DNA of 64,000 bases, from the NCBI GenBank assembly GCA_037176845.1, contig JAYKXP010000146.1, forward strand, positions 1 to 64,000, given 5' to 3'. Positions 10,940 through 23,733 of the stretch are shown piece after piece (the stretch's first letter is position 1; each line of letters opens with the position of its first letter). Source of the DNA: Paramarasmius palmivorus. Lineage: Eukaryota; Basidiomycota; Agaricomycetes; Agaricales; Marasmiaceae. The position numbers and the translations under genes were made by a program. The notes beneath the pieces are model-generated. The model did no database searches, was not told the DNA's origin, and saw only the letters and a list, made by a program, of their open reading frames with translations.

Positions 10940-13900
10940 CGATTTGTGCTCAACAACCATGACCTCTATTTACAACGATGTTATTTCGGAGGCTAGAACG
11001 CAACAAGGTAAATAGAATTATCTCTTATATCTAACTGATGGAACTAACAAATTCTCCCCAGTCTAGCGACATCCCTTATGCCAGTCTTTCGACTGAGCGG
11101 CGATCTTCGAAGCATCCACGAACCCATATGCAGAACGCGCCATTCATTCACTCTCATCCTTCCAGCTGCTTTTCTAGGGATTTGAATCATGTACCGACAT
11201 CCTCCTCTAATCAGGCGATTAGCAACATCACACTCCCAGAAGCGTTCGACCTCTTACCTGCCATACTGGCTTGAATGGCACCCACGCGTATCGAGGGGTT
11301 CATCAGGCTCGCATATAGATCTTCAGGGGAAAGGATGCAACGAGCTATGGTGTACGGTTGAGAGCTAGCTCGTTGTAGGAAGCGCAGGCACATTTGGATC
11401 CCTGCGTTTGTTTTTTAAGCACCGACAGCTTTATTCATTCTTTCCCTACCGTCGGACGCAGGACATCGACCATCGAGGCCTAAGGATGACCTACAACCGT
11501 CTTTCTTCCATCTCCGCATCTTCCTACGGCCGACATCCAGGGGCAGAGCATGAACAATGTGACTGTTACTTCGTCGATCAATTTAGTGAGTCCGGATTCT
11601 ATTTTCTTCCCACTACTGATACTGACATTGTATCAAGGCCTTATCCTCAACCGACGCAGAAACTATACTTTTTTCCGTAGCTTGGAACGACGGCTACAAT
11701 AGACCCAACACCTTGCTCTTCTTGCAATCCATCGCATATCAACGATCAATCTCCACGCATCTGCTATGCGGTCTCTTGGTCTCGTTGCTCCTAATCTTCT
11801 CCCAGGCATTTCACCTGGCACTGCTCACTACCATCATCCTTGCACAAGCCAACCACATAGCTTTTTTAGATCTGCCTTTCCAATTGCCGCGCTAGCGCCG
11901 ATGTAGCAAGTATCGGGAAGCACTACGAGATCATATACGTGCTGGCAGGTAGACAAGACCCCTGGGCTCGGAGAAAATTGTTAGGTACCGGAGCTCTAAC
12001 CTCTAGGTATGTCAACCCCTATACCCAAAGCTCACATATTGACATTGAATCCAACAGCTATATCTTCAAGACACCCAGCTTATGCTACTTTTGCGGTACG
12101 CACTCTGCAACTGGAGCATCCGTTTCGGGGTCTCCGTTGACAAGAAAGACGTCTTCTGTTGGTTGATGTATCTGGGGATGGTACCAGTACCAGATCACCA
12201 TATGTCGGGGGTTTTCGTCGATTTCAAACCAAACTGCCTCTTGGGCTTCAAGACCGTCTTGTTCGATTCCTTTCACCTTACCACCGAAAGCAAACTTTCG
12301 TTGCCTAGGATAGCCGAGAACACGCGGAAAGTTACAGGCCCTTCGACTATGTTGCTCCAGCCCGTTTTTTTCGCCACCGTTGGACGTGTTCATCGAGATC
12401 AGGGTACTCTTGACAGCACTCGTAGCACAGGTCATCTCTGGATTCGTGATCAACCTTGATGTGAAGAAGGCGAAGGAGAGGTTGACGTCAACGTAGCACC
12501 GTCGCATGTCAGCGATGATCTGCGTCTCAATCTCAGTCATAATTGCGCTGCCTATGCTTTACTACTTACGTATGCGTTCTTTTGGTCTGCTTAATTTTTT
12601 TGTTTTTGGGTGTGCCGCCACCCATGTTCGCTTACATCTTTTCATTCATCTACATGTGCCTTTTACCCTAATTAGTTGACTTTAAGCTACAAATACACTG
12701 TTTGTTTTCTTAATAGATATGCAGCGACATATCGTTAGCACGCTTCGAGTCTCGCGAGCTTTGATACACATGTTATATAATCGAGTAAGAACTCGGCGTT
12801 AGCGATGAGTCTCTCGTATCCGAATCCTTCTCGTTGGCAGCTCGACAATGTGATGACTAGCGTTAGGGGCAGGGCAGTAAGGTGTAGTTGTTGGGTGACT
12901 TCAGATTAGGAGGGGTCTAGATCTTGAGTTGGTAGAGTTAGGATGTCGCGCAGCTCCGAATGGTCATGCCCGGATGCTATGAATTTTTTGTATCGCTCAT
13001 AGACTGAGAGATTGCTACAGCAATACAGAAGCTTGAGTATTCACTCTCAGAGACGATCACGGCTTAACACTAGATGGTTTTGTATAGTGTAGAGATGCTA
13101 CATTCTGCAACCGAGACCCGTGTCGATGTCGCGTTTTGGACATGAATGATGTTGTCGACGTTGGTTGAAGCTTTGTATCGTATCTGGATATTGGCTCTAC
13201 TCAGGTATTCGAGGGTTTATGAATACGCGTCACAAGCTCCATGACACGAAACACTCTCTTAATTGCCATCGGGCTTCATTGCTCACTTGATCGATTACAG
13301 CTTTTACCTACCACCGCGAAGCGCGGAATGTATCATACAACACCTCAACAACTGAACATCCCGGAACTCTTCATTCTCTGATCCGGTACTCTGTGCATAG
13401 TCCCTTACGCTGCGCGGGTGGGCGCGGTTTCTTAGTCTTGTGATTATTATTCTAAGGCCCACCCCGATCACTCCTAAGTTACCCTTACGGCTCTCTATGC
13501 AACCATTACTCACCGGTTCGCTTAAGTCGCAGATTAACGAGTCACTTTACCGCGTATCATTGGAACCACGCCTGCGGCTCTACGAGTTTTCTCGCGCAGA
13601 CACGGGATTACGTATGCAACACTCCAGGTCGAGACGAGAAGGTTGGGCAGCTATCAGCGGCAGGCTCTTGCAAACCACGCATCGTTTGTTGGCGACTCCT
13701 TAAAAATTCTTTTTACACTAAACGCAAATTTGTCAGACGTATACCCGAAACATTTACCACTGAACTCCCCAACATAATTACATCCTGCTTCTATGCTGCT
13801 ATTGCGAGAAGCGTATCCGAACGCTCTCGAACTCTGCGATCTGAGCATCTTCACCTGGTACCGCAGTGGGGTGTTGGGCGTACGGATCGCCGTTGGACAG

Positions 13901-14310
13901 GATTCACGTCTTTGGAATTTCGTTATTACAGTAACAGTACCGAATCATCAGTCGAAAGTTTGGGTGACTTATCAACTTCAATCCATACACCCTCCTCCAT
14001 TGCGCCTCGAGCTTCAGGTTCGTCTTGATGCCTCTACCATCACCCACCGAGACCGAATCGTCACCCAAGACCTCCGAAGCACCTTCAAAGTACAAGCGAT
14101 TCATCCAAACTATCCTACGACTTCCGAAGGTGTCGCTCAAGCCCGTTATCTTCGATGACACCATGCTCAGCGCTCAGGATCCACAATCAATTTGGATGTG
14201 AAGAAGGCCTGGGGAAGGAAAAGCTGCGGTTTACACGGTGTATGTTCAACCTTGATGCAACTCGCAATGCTTGGCTGACTCGGATGTATAGCTGTCGTTC
14301 ACTTTGGCAT
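10940..14310 (+). pseudogene. Y-a, decayed and expanded Y copy
   Basis: Y landmarks appear in order. These are a GCTCAACAACCA(T/C)GACC segment near 10,948 followed by a GTAAAT donor at 11,008; a Y middle section with TM-like ORF 11,713-11,895 (LLCGLLVSLLLIFS); an intron GTATGTCAACCCCTATACCC near 12,007; a DVKKAKERLTST-like end near 12,460; and a second 3' section at 13,780-14,300 matching Y-e (41,660-42,260), with CTCCATTGCGCCTCGAGCTTCAGGTT and an end encoding DVYF/DVHFG-like residues. Two Y 3' ends suggest two copies merged or nested. Stops break every frame. Confidence 0.45.
12545..13300. other. No gene recognised
   Basis: This is a T-rich stretch followed by unique sequence, with no supported ORF and no match to other copies. 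The adjoining 13,300-13,780 also lacks a recognisable counterpart. Confidence 0.4.
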
Positions 14311-14319
14311 GCATAATGA

Positions 14320-14975
14320 AGGAAGTTTATTGATATCGGTATTAGACACCCAGAACGTGTATGTAGTCAATGACAGCCAGATTTTCCAAGCCAGCGTCCA
14401 GTACATCCAATCCCTCAAGTTGTCGCCTTGAGATATGGTTCCATGGAGGACAAATCAGCGCCGCGTCAAAGTAGATGGGTTCAAAGGATGTACCGTAGAT
14501 TGTTTCGACCATGCTCTTAAGTTCCTCATGCTCGTAATGGCGTATATTGAGTACTGAGTACTGAGTATTGGTCAGCGAAACGTAGACGAAAACAAAAAGA
14601 GAAGAACGGAAACTCTCACTTGGATCGCCCACGCAGCTTGAAGTAGTCCATTTTCGATAGAAGTCCGACGGGAAAATGGCTATCCAACTGCAGGAGGTAA
14701 CTTTTTTGAGTGGACTGGAGGAGTTGATGGATCGTAGGAGGTAGGCGTAGTTTTGCAATTGACTCGAATTGGGGATGTTGAAGGCTAGCAGTGTTGAGAC
14801 GGTACAGCGGGAGTTCAAGTGAGAGCGTCGGAGATGGGTGTCGAACGTGTATTGCGCTCTTCATTGTGTTAGGGTGGCTTGATCTTCTTGGTGGAGACGA
14901 TATGTTGGGTGTAGTTATATTTGCCAGTGGGACTTCTCGCCCTTTATCTTTTCAAGATATGGGGCTTGCGAGCAT
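14320..14975 (-). pseudogene. X-b, 3' body of an X copy, 5' end inverted away
   Basis: Read on the minus strand, this holds most of an X gene. A 5' exon encodes FESIAKLRLPPTIHQLLQ and FPVGLLSKMDYFKLRG, with its GTGAGAGTTTCC donor near 14,620. A middle exon encodes HYEHEELKSMVETIYG with a GTACATCC donor near 14,500. A 3' part runs to about 14,330. The copy stops abruptly at about 14,975. The missing start lies at about 16,075-16,265 in the opposite orientation. Confidence 0.5.
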
Positions 14976-16265
14976 CATGTAGCTGTCTTTTTCGCCTGGG
15001 ACTTTAAACCCGCACTCGGTATCTTCGCGATGGATGCCTGAAACGAACATTCATCTGTTTTGTTCGAGGATGCGCTTGTTAACACCAAAGAATATGGGAT
15101 ATCAAAGACAATGCCTCGGAGTTTGAGGTTGCCATATCTAAAGGTTATCCTCTGGCTTGATATTCCGGTACAGTAGATACTCTCGAGGCGACACTGTGGC
15201 GTTTGAGAGAACGCATGAAGGCCACTAGCATGTATGAGCAACCATAAGTTGGGATTTAGGGTCGGAGCACTTACCGATGCACTCTGTGCGAAATGCCGAG
15301 TCGGTGAGCCGCGTACTTTGAGGTCGAGCATCTACGAGCATCAAATCATTCATTCGTCGAGCTTTCCGTTCGTTATATGATGTTCTTGAGGCGATGACTT
15401 TAGAATGACTTTCTGTGTCCGTGAGATGAGAATGCCCGAGACAGGACGTAGATACGACCTGACTACTCACCACTATTTCCCCGACCCGTAAGCCTATAAC
15501 TAACACGTCATGCGGAATACGCATGGTAGTCTGGCAGACCGGAAGTCTTGGAATACTCAGGCTACGCGTCGTCTTTGATAACTAGGGCGAGTAAGAAGAG
15601 ATGTAACTGTGTTTTAAGTACGAGAAAGAAGAGACGTACTTTAGTTGAGAGTTACTTGGTCTTCAGAAGAGTAGAAGCCTGAATTTGAGCTCTTGGTGCC
15701 TACATCCGTATGAGTGTAGTCCCCGAGAGAAAATGGGCGTGAACTGACCGATGGGACTAAAACTCCTCAACGACCTATTTTCCTCTAGAGATAGTTTCAA
15801 CCTTCGAGCTTTGGTCTGCTTCGATGAAAATGTGAAACGATCGAGAAGGACGGTGTGAGGGTGCTTGTGGGTGGTAGTGGTGGTTCACAATCAAGAGGTC
15901 GCAACGCGTCTGAGGAACATTCTGCCCACCTTCCATCCGATGCGATTCTCTGCAACTTCCTTATACTCTCTCAGCATTCTTGACCTCTGACTATCTCCCT
16001 GTTGAACGAATCACTGAGGTGAACCAAGAGGTGCGGCTCGCTCTTCACTAACGATGAATTTTTTTTCACTGACGCACTTTCTCCTCTCTTCTTATTAACC
16101 GATTTCAACAGCACCATCTACGATCCTAGCTGACCTATAATTCCCAACCTTCAGCCAGGCTCCAGCCTATCCTTCCGTCCTATCCTTCCGTCCTCCAGAA
16201 CTACGCAAGTCCTCCAAAGCCCCAAACTCTATAGACCTTGTTCGACATCCCCTGCACAGAAGATA
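14976..16265 (-). other. 1.3-kb inverted segment
   Basis: This segment carries, from left to right, the 5' part of Z on the minus strand (ATG at 15,522-15,524), the duplicated promoter with an inverted ACGCGT near 15,904, and the first part of X on the plus strand. At 42.3-44.5 kb the same pieces lie in the opposite orientation relative to the flanking X body and Z tail. Inverting 14,976-16,265 restores that order exactly. Confidence 0.75.
14990..15524 (-). pseudogene. Z-a, 5' exons (inside the inversion)
   Basis: Exon 1 is 15,471-15,524 (MRIPHDVLVIGLRVGEIV) and ends at a GTGAGT donor. Exon 2 begins after CACAG near 15,412 with AAAGTCATT, and another exon follows a GTAAGT...CTAG intron near 15,230. 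The same order is seen in Z-b at 43,499. The 3' end turns into sequence matching the S1 intron 9 / exon 10 junction, around GCATCCATCGCGAAGATACC. Frames are interrupted, and the tail was separated by the inversion. Confidence 0.45.
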
Positions 16266-16279
16266 GAACATGGAATACG

Positions 16280-17210
16280 TACCACTATCATCAAATGGCA
16301 CATATGGGGCGACTTGGACGATTCAGGCTATCAAACGCAACCTGGAAACCTCAGGTGACACGTCTATTCCACGTATCTTGAGACCATTTTCATAACACTG
16401 GGCGTACAGGGTACCGTTCGACTCTGACGATGGATATAGCCATCATCCCAGACCTTCCGGCGCTTGGAAGCTAAGATTGAAGGACAGAACGACTGTCGAC
16501 TCTTCCAGGAAACGACGTTCGTAAGCCCTAGGATACTGGAAAGGCGGGGAAAGGTCAAGAGGATGCAACCTCTATTGAGAAACACTGGGGCTGGTTTAGG
16601 TTAGTGTATCCGAAAGCGTCGTGGTGAGCTCATATTGTGCATTTGGAGGTTGTTATCTTGACATTAGTTATACAGAGCATGGTTCAACCTCAGCATCCCC
16701 TTGTCCCCAGGTCCGGTGAATCCTAGGACAAGCCGAGGCTTCGAGTCCCAGCAAACGGAATGGGTAATGGGAAGCTCGGTGCACAAGATTGTTATCGGAA
16801 AGATGATATTTAGGCGAAGAAAGGGCCAGTTGGGTGATGATCATTCACTGGTAAGAACTATCAACCTTACTTTGACGCGCCTCGCTGACGCATAATGTAT
16901 GTCTTTGGCTTCTAGTTTCTATAGCTGATGTTCACCTCGGCATGCGTCTTGGTGTGGGCATATGAGCATGGCTTCAACATTTCTACACCACAGTCGACGC
17001 AACACTCGGCTATTCATTCGAGCTCTGAAAGGCCAGGCATAGTCGATACACGGATGAACTGCATCCAGCGGCTCGAGCCGATATCCGCCAGCTATAGCGG
17101 GAAATTTAGCGCCAGTAGCGAAGGAGCTGTGCTGGAACTTGGAAGGACGTACCGCGTGCAAGGCCTCGTGTTGAGACTTCGAGTTGCATGTCGGTGATGC
17201 AAATGACTGA
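16280..17210 (+). pseudogene. Z-a tail (S1-like tail followed by a Y-like end)
   Basis: The sequence CGCAACCTGGAAACCTCAGG at about 16,333 is followed by an intron ending GGGCGTACAG, matching the last S1 introns (26,098-26,149 and 38,796-38,847) and Z-b at 44,180-44,250. A frame at 16,730-16,860 encodes FESQQTEWVMGSSVHK and RRRKGQLGDDHSL, followed by a GTAAGA intron. The last exon has the GATGTTCACCTCGGCATGCG motif seen at Y 3' ends. Z thus looks like a chimera of S1-tail and Y-end pieces. Confidence 0.4.
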
Positions 17211-17640
17211 CGCGGTGAGTCAAACACGCAGATGATACAGAACGAAAAAGCTCATGCGATGGCATTCGCCTAGGTCGATTTCGACGCGATAACGCGACAC
17301 GATGAACATTCGCCGGTGCGACGCGGAATTCTTGAGTGCTTCTCGAGCGAGCACCTTTAGCTACGGAAGAAGGTAGAGGATGTGGGATGTATTAGCGTGC
17401 AGCAGCCGCAGGTGTCGGTTGATAGCGGATACATAGATCATTCAAGATTCAGTGTGTTGTTTTGGAGATGTCGACGGTGGCGCTTGGTTTTCGAGTCGCG
17501 GTGTAGACGTCTAGATTCGGAATATTACATATAACATTGCATTCTTCATTTTGTTGTGGCTCTTCTGAGATAGGTGAATCCAGTCTACGAAGTTTGCCTT
17601 TCGTGAAGTGTAGAATTGAAGCTTGAAGCCAGCCCTTCTT
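17210..17640. other. No gene recognised
   Basis: The only sizeable ORF is on the minus strand (17,449-17,679), with no recognisable motif. It sits in the W slot upstream of Y-b but shows no convincing similarity to W. Confidence 0.3.
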
Positions 17641-18950
17641 TCCTGGCTCACAAGATGCCTGCCGCCCCTTGCTCAGCAACTACCAATCACGACCAGCGAT
17701 GCTACCGTCAACGCTAGAACGCAAGAAGGTATACAACGCCTTTCTCTATATCCCACTCACGAAAACTAACACACACTTCCAAGGTCACCAACATCGAAAT
17801 TCCTTCCCTGCAGCTGGACCTTCCACCAACCAATCTTAAAACCACACCTCCGCAAATCCTACACCGAACGCGCCATCCTCCCATTCTCAGCCTTCCCGTC
17901 CTAGGGTCGAATCATTTCTCCGTTGCCCTCGTCCCATCGGTCGACTAGCAACCTTACATTCCCGGCAGCACCTGCGATATTGACTCGAACCGCGCTCACG
18001 CCATATTCAAGTCTTTCGGGTTTGGATTTATAAAGGGGGGTATGGGGTATGGGCTGGGGGTGTCTTTTTGGTGGAACAGGACTACGCAACCATTTGGGTC
18101 TCTGTGTTCGTTTCGACAGTCGACTCTCATTCCGGCCATCCTTTTCTTACCGCTGGACGTTGGACACCCAGGATCCAGGCCTGAAGAATACTCCTCTCTG
18201 CACCTTTCTCAGCCCGTTCTACGAGACAAACAGTGTAGCTGTTCTTTCTCTTATGAGTCGGTGAGTCCACATTCCAGACTCTACCTCTTATCCTTATCAC
18301 ACCCGAAGCCTCAATACTGACGTTCATATTAAGGTCTTTTTATGAATCGAAAATCTTTGGGACGCGGCAAAGAACGTCTTTTTTACGCGCTGCAGACCCA
18401 ACACCCCGCCATTGCGACGGCCAACCTACTGCATCTCCATCTGCAGCACCTATGCAGTCTTTTCGTCGCTTCCTCTTGGCTTGACTATTTCGTCTGGCAG
18501 TACTCGTCGATAACCACTCTCACGAGCCTAAGGAGCTCTTGACAACCACCTCTATCGCAACGTTAGAGCCGACATAGCGTGTATCTCGATGCATAACGAG
18601 CAATTCGGAATACTAGGCTGCAACAGGTCCAAAAAGCATTTTAGGTTATTATTGGCTTAGGTAGGCTAACCCGTGCATCGTCGTGTCTTGACGCTGACCA
18701 CGAACTCAACAGACGCATACCCCAAAGCACCCCACCGAACACCGAAAACCACTGTCCTCCTCCTGCTGTGGGTTGGGTTGTGGGGGTATACTCCAACGTT
18801 CTCGTGTGGGTGTATCGGCGACGGGGTGTTGCTGTAACGTAGATTTCGGGTATGTTTGAACTCGATACGACTCTCGACGCTTCCCTGACGTATTATTTTT
18901 CTAGATGTTTACTTTGGCACACGTTTTGGTCCTGGGGTGAGAAGAGGTCG
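17640..18950 (+). pseudogene. Y-b
   Basis: This Y copy begins with a TTGCTCAGCAACTACCAATCACGACC segment and a CAAGAAG|GTATAC donor near 17,728. A second exon carries CCAACACCGAACGCGCCATCCTC-like sequence, and a section encodes GVSFWWNRTTQPF. The GGTCTTTTTATGAATCG and CAGACCCAACACC segments follow near 18,335-18,400, then a Y-type last intron ending TTTTTCTAG at 18,904. The last exon ends with the TTTACTTTGGCACACG motif, immediately convergent with X-c. Stops interrupt the reading. Function is unknown. Confidence 0.4.
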
Positions 18951-19760
18951 TTTTATAATTGATATCGATATTGTACACGTTGGGCTCGAGACGTTTAAAT
19001 AGCTAAGGATAGACAAAGTATACCCATGTCCCGAGTCGAAGTATACCCCCTCAAACTGCAGCTTTGAATAAACGATGTTCTGTGGAAGGCGAATCAGTGC
19101 TGCGTGCAAAGCGGATGGATTAGACAACGCACCGTAGATGACTACCTCCAAATCCCTCAAGCGGGTTATAGGGTGGTACCAACAGCGAGTGTAGGCGATA
19201 TCGATGCCTAGAGTCTGGAATAGTCAGCGAAACGCACACGAAAAGAGCAGAATGAAAACGCTCGCGTGTAATTCGTTTTCTATACAAGGCTCTGACAGGC
19301 AAATGGTCATCCACTTGGGGAAGGTGGCTTGTTTGAGTGTAAGTGTAAGAGGTGAGCTGGAAGAGTCGGAGTCGATGGATTGGTCGGAGGTGCTGGGAGT
19401 AGCCTTGAATTGGGGATGTCGAAGGCCGGCAGTGTAGATATAGAACAGTTGAGGTGGGACACTGGGCGTTCAATTCAAACGTCGAAGATGGGTGCCGAAG
19501 TATCGTTCACTTCATCGCGGCAAGAGGACTTTACGTGTTGGCGTGAATGGCTGGCGTAGAGATCTTGAGAATGGTCTATGGAGTTTGGTGGCTTTGAAGA
19601 TCTTGTGTACACTGGAGAGCGGAGGAGTGGATTGGAGTCGGGCTATACGCTGGGAACTATGTGATGATAGGAATTTTGAGTGCCGTGGGTGAGGAAGAAC
19701 GAAGACTGCAGAGCAAGAATATCAAGCGCGTCAGCAAAACAATCTATTCATCACCAATGT
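18950..19760 (-). pseudogene. X-c
   Basis: On the minus strand the last exon (about 19,078 down to 18,960) encodes NIVYSKLQFEGVYFDSGHG and LSYLNVSSPTCTISI. The middle exon near 19,180-19,130 encodes RLRDLEVVIYGA, and the 5' exon lies at about 19,700-19,270. A GTGAGCATTTTC-type donor is replaced here by GCGAGCGTTTTC near 19,265. The 3' end faces Y-b. Confidence 0.45.
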
Positions 19761-19857
19761 AAAGTCGTACCACTTAGTCTTTCCGAGTGATTCATTGAAC
19801 AGGAGTATAGTAAGGCAGCCAAGGTCGAGAGAGAGGAACGAGATAGATAGCAGAGGA

Positions 19858-19863
19858 ACGCGT
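19858..19863. promoter_or_regulatory. ACGCGT upstream of S2-B
   Basis: ACGCGT core in the intergenic stretch between X-c (minus) and S2-B (plus), the same relative place as in the other blocks. Function is inferred only. Confidence 0.25.
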
Positions 19864-20183
19864 CGAATGTAGTTAGACAGAAGGCGCGTGAGATGTGGTG
19901 TCGAGGGAGAGCATGCCATCTTAAAGCTATAAACTATTCTTGCTTAGAGCATGATGCAGTTGAGATCTATATAGGCAGGATTATTCGGAAAAGCTTGGTG
20001 GTTGCGCAGTGTACGGGACTTTGGGCGGCGATGACGGTCATTGGCAGATAAGTGTGACCCTAACCCGAATCCTGTATCGGCCATGTGCACGCGTCATCCT
20101 GTTTCTGTCAACCCGTTCTTCGAGCATCATTTATCCTTCGCAATGGTCATTCGGACTCTTCGTGTCTGATCATCTCCGCCTTT

Positions 20184-22700
20184 ATGGTCCTACAGGGATC
20201 CTCAAAGGTTTCAATCAAAGGCGGAAATTTCACGAACGTCTATGGATCCCGCGAGCCAATACGTGATGGTTTACTGGAATCGTTCCTGTTGCATGTGCCG
20301 AGAGGAAAAGCAAGAGAAATCGCAGATCTTGGATGATGGTACGTCTGCATCTGGAACAGTGGCAGTATCTTGATAGATTCCTGTTCAGTATAGGTGGATT
20401 CCAAGCAACGTCTATGTTACTTATAGGTGATACACCGGTCCGAAGAGAATGGCGGGGAGTAGTTGCACGCCGAATCATTAATACTCCCTGCCTTTCAGGT
20501 GAAGATGGAGAATTTCTAGTCGTTGCATACACCGGAAACCAAACTTTCAAGGTCAATTCAATCAATCCTAGAAAAACAATACCTGATTTTGTAGTCATCT
20601 CGGCGTTTAGACAGGATTCCGAGTGCTTCTCCCCGTGTCTCCCTTGTTAGTATCGACAAAGCGTCCAGCCAGCTCATTGTCGCTTGTTCATAGGCAGCCG
20701 CACACAAGTGTAGCTCAGCTTTTCGGATAAAACAACAAGCACCTGCCTGCACTGATATTCTACGATGGTACGACGCATCAAAGGCTTTGAGGAATCCTAG
20801 CTTACCGTGATTTGCACAGCACTGGTTCCTTTGGTTCGGGTCCTTCTCACCCACACATCCAACGAAGTCGTGTGTATTGAACTCTTCAGTTCCAGCCAAG
20901 CTTTACTAACCAAGTGTATACTTAGAGCGTTGGCGAGGTATGGGTGGATCTGAAAACTAGTGCACTACGCCTTCAGATTCTATCCTACGACCATTCTAGC
21001 GTGTTTGGGTTCGGGAACCCAGATCCATCTCCACCATCAGTTCGAACGTACGATGACAAAGGCCCTGTCTACCCAAGCTATCTTCCGCGGTCGAGTAGGA
21101 TTTGTGGGAATCCTGGCTGACGAAGAAGTCACATACGTATTGCCCCAGTCTCACCGGTGCAGTATACAAATGTGGAACAGAGACATCACTACGGGATTAG
21201 CTGGAGTGAGTAAAAGCTTGTGGTATATGTCAACGTTCCTAACGCTAAGACGGAAACCCAGACAGTCACAAAGGATGGCTCAGTAAGGTATGTGTTCAGC
21301 CTCAATCTTTCATCGGGCATCACGGGCTGAAGTTCAGCATCAGATTCATAGGTTCACGATCACTTTGAGCACATGCATGGCATGTCTCTGGGTTACTACT
21401 TGTTTCCCGGAGAGTTGGTATACAGTACCAGAACCCAAACCCGAATCAAAGCAAGTGGGAGAACTGCTGTGAGCTCTCTGGCCTTTCTATAGTATCACGA
21501 CTGACTGATGCCTTGTAGTCATCATTAGTTGCCTTTAGCTCCACTTCGAATCCAAGCACGGCCGCCTCCAAGTTCCGTGGCGAATATCCTCAAGGTCTAC
21601 TCGTTCATCCCGCCAATTCCCTTACATTCTGACGACGAAACACGCTGGACATCTTGGGCTCTGGGTCCGAAACATTTTTGACTCTACCGGGGAGCGAAAG
21701 ATACCGAATACCTTGGGGTTCCCGCACATCAGATCGGAATAGCGCAGAAATCTTGGGACCGTATCCATTACGAACGAAGTCGTCAAGAAACTGCATCAAT
21801 GATGGTTCTCGCTCGTTCACTTGGGCTTGCGTCGTGACATCGCAGGAGTTTGATGATCGCCACGCCGAAGTACAAGGTATCCTCGTTGTCGTATCTTTTT
21901 GTCTTTGAGCTGATCAGTTTCCGCATAGAAGGAAATTTCTGATGCCGAGGTAGTCTTGTATCCTCGAGCAAAGTTAGGGGAGTCGAAGTAGTTCGAAGGG
22001 ACAAAATCATAGCAATCCAGTCACTTGTATTATACGGCACGTTGCTGCAAGTCGTTTTCTGCATATCTCCTTCGTGCCCACGTGCATCCTCCTCGTTAGC
22101 GCAGGGCCGACTCTGCTTCTGATTACTAGTAGTGCCGCGTGCACCGTCAAAGTACCGATGTTTATACTCGTCCTAGAGGATACAAATGTGTACCACTCTA
22201 CCGGACTAGGGTTCATGACTACATAGCTCAAGTCCTAACCGCCAAGCGGTCTTCCATAGTGAGTGCAATGACCACACGCATGCCGCATCTCATAGATCTC
22301 CCAAGCTTTGACTACGGTGCCCATGCAAGGAGATGTACTGCCTCGCGAAACTCTTTTCCTTCATCCTTGGGCGTTTTCTAGTCCAAAAAGCCATTGTCAA
22401 TGAAGAGGACAAGCAGGATTTTGGTTACACAATACAGCGATCCAAGTACAAGGATTAATTTATCTTCGGGTATACGTTCACCGCCTCAGTAACAGAAGCT
22501 TGTTGAATTGGAGGAAGTTTAGAATACTGTCGACCACGGGACAGTATAATCGGCTTTATGAGATATGGCTGCGCAGTTTTCGGGACGTCTGGGCAAAGGC
22601 AAAGGCATAGGTTCAACCTTCGTTGTCGTTCACTCTTGGTTATGGAGTTGTTCAGGAGATTCCGCACTTTATTACTGTTAGTACTGTACACCTAAACAAC
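20184..22700 (+). pseudogene. S2-B, diverged paralogue of S1, disrupted
   Basis: This is the best-kept S2 copy. The first exon encodes MVLQGSSKVSIKGGNFTNVY, the same cap motif as S1 exon 1. An exon at 20,392-20,551 encodes GEDGEFLVVAYTGNQTFK, which matches the S1 segment ending VTYDGPDALK. Near 20,695-20,770 there is VAQLFG followed by LPALIFYDG, broken by one stop. An exon at about 20,940-21,285 resembles the S1 WVDPRTG exon and ends in TKDGSVR before a GTATGT donor, as in S1. The YLFI/SDDE/SWAL module lies near 21,590-21,840. Several stops and frame changes are present. S1 and S2 therefore share exon order. Confidence 0.6.
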
Positions 22701-23345
22701 GATGTGAGGCGTTCAAGTTTCTGAGATATAGTCCTCGAGTTGCAGCTGAGGTTCTATGGAGGACGAATCAACACCGCGGCCATTTGCGAAGCAGATGGAT
22801 TCGAAGGACGTACCGTAGATATCCCGGAACAAATTCCACGTCCTTCAAGCGAGTGAGTGTATTGAGTGTCGAAGATACTGATATCTATTGAGTCTTGTTT
22901 CGAACGCAGACGAAAAAGAATGAGAATGCTCAACTGATTATCCGTTAACAGCTTGCCAATCCCAGCAGTCGAATAGAGGATAAGAAGGGTGAAGTAACTA
23001 CCTGCCTGTGCTGAGAGGTGGGCCGTGGCTTCTTCGAGTGTAAGAACGAGAGTTGAAAGGGGTGTGTGTTAGAGTGCTGAAAGGCATTAGGAGCTAGAGA
23101 GCGGCCGCAACTTTCGTTTCAATTTAGCTTGAATCGGGATGTTGAACTCGAAGGTGGGACACTGGGCTGTTGAGCCGTTGCATTCGGTTCCTTGGCGCAG
23201 AGGATAGTGAGAAGGGCCTATGGATTGTAGGGGCTTGAGTATAGGGATGGAGGACGGAGGAATGGTTTGGGGTTGAGGATCATGAAACAGTTGGAAGTTT
23301 TGAGGATGTTGTTGATGAGGAAGCAAAACAAATTCATCGTCGGCG
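22700..23345 (-). pseudogene. X-d
   Basis: X copy between S2-B and S1-B, the same slot as in blocks A and C. Minus-strand landmarks are the 3' exon near 22,740-22,790, a middle exon with a GTACGTCC donor near 22,812, a CTCATTCTTTTTCGTCTGCG intron near 22,915-22,930, and a 5' exon to about 23,330. Stops prevent a full reading. Confidence 0.45.
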
Positions 23346-23733
23346 TGAAGTGAAACCCATACAACTCGCTCGTCCTAAGGTTGACAGAGGTCAGAGATGG
23401 CAGGTAAGTACAATAACTGAGAAAGGTGGAAGACGTTGAATCACGGCGAAGACTCGGAGTAACGCGTGAACACCACTTAGGCGCTCAAGCATCGCATTCT
23501 TTACGGGGTCAGGCCATGAGCCTGATTCGCACTGCTTTCCTGCCTAGTTCTGAACGACATCACCCTTCTGCAGTGCAATAGTAGTATTCCGGAAGTCAAA
23601 CAAGGTTTCATCATCCCACACAAAATGCTCCACTGCCTCAGCCTCATGCAGCGCTCTTCGTCCGACATGATATATCAAACCTCAAGGCCTCCCTTGGTCC
23701 ACGCCCTTCCTTTCCGGTATCCCCACTACCGTC

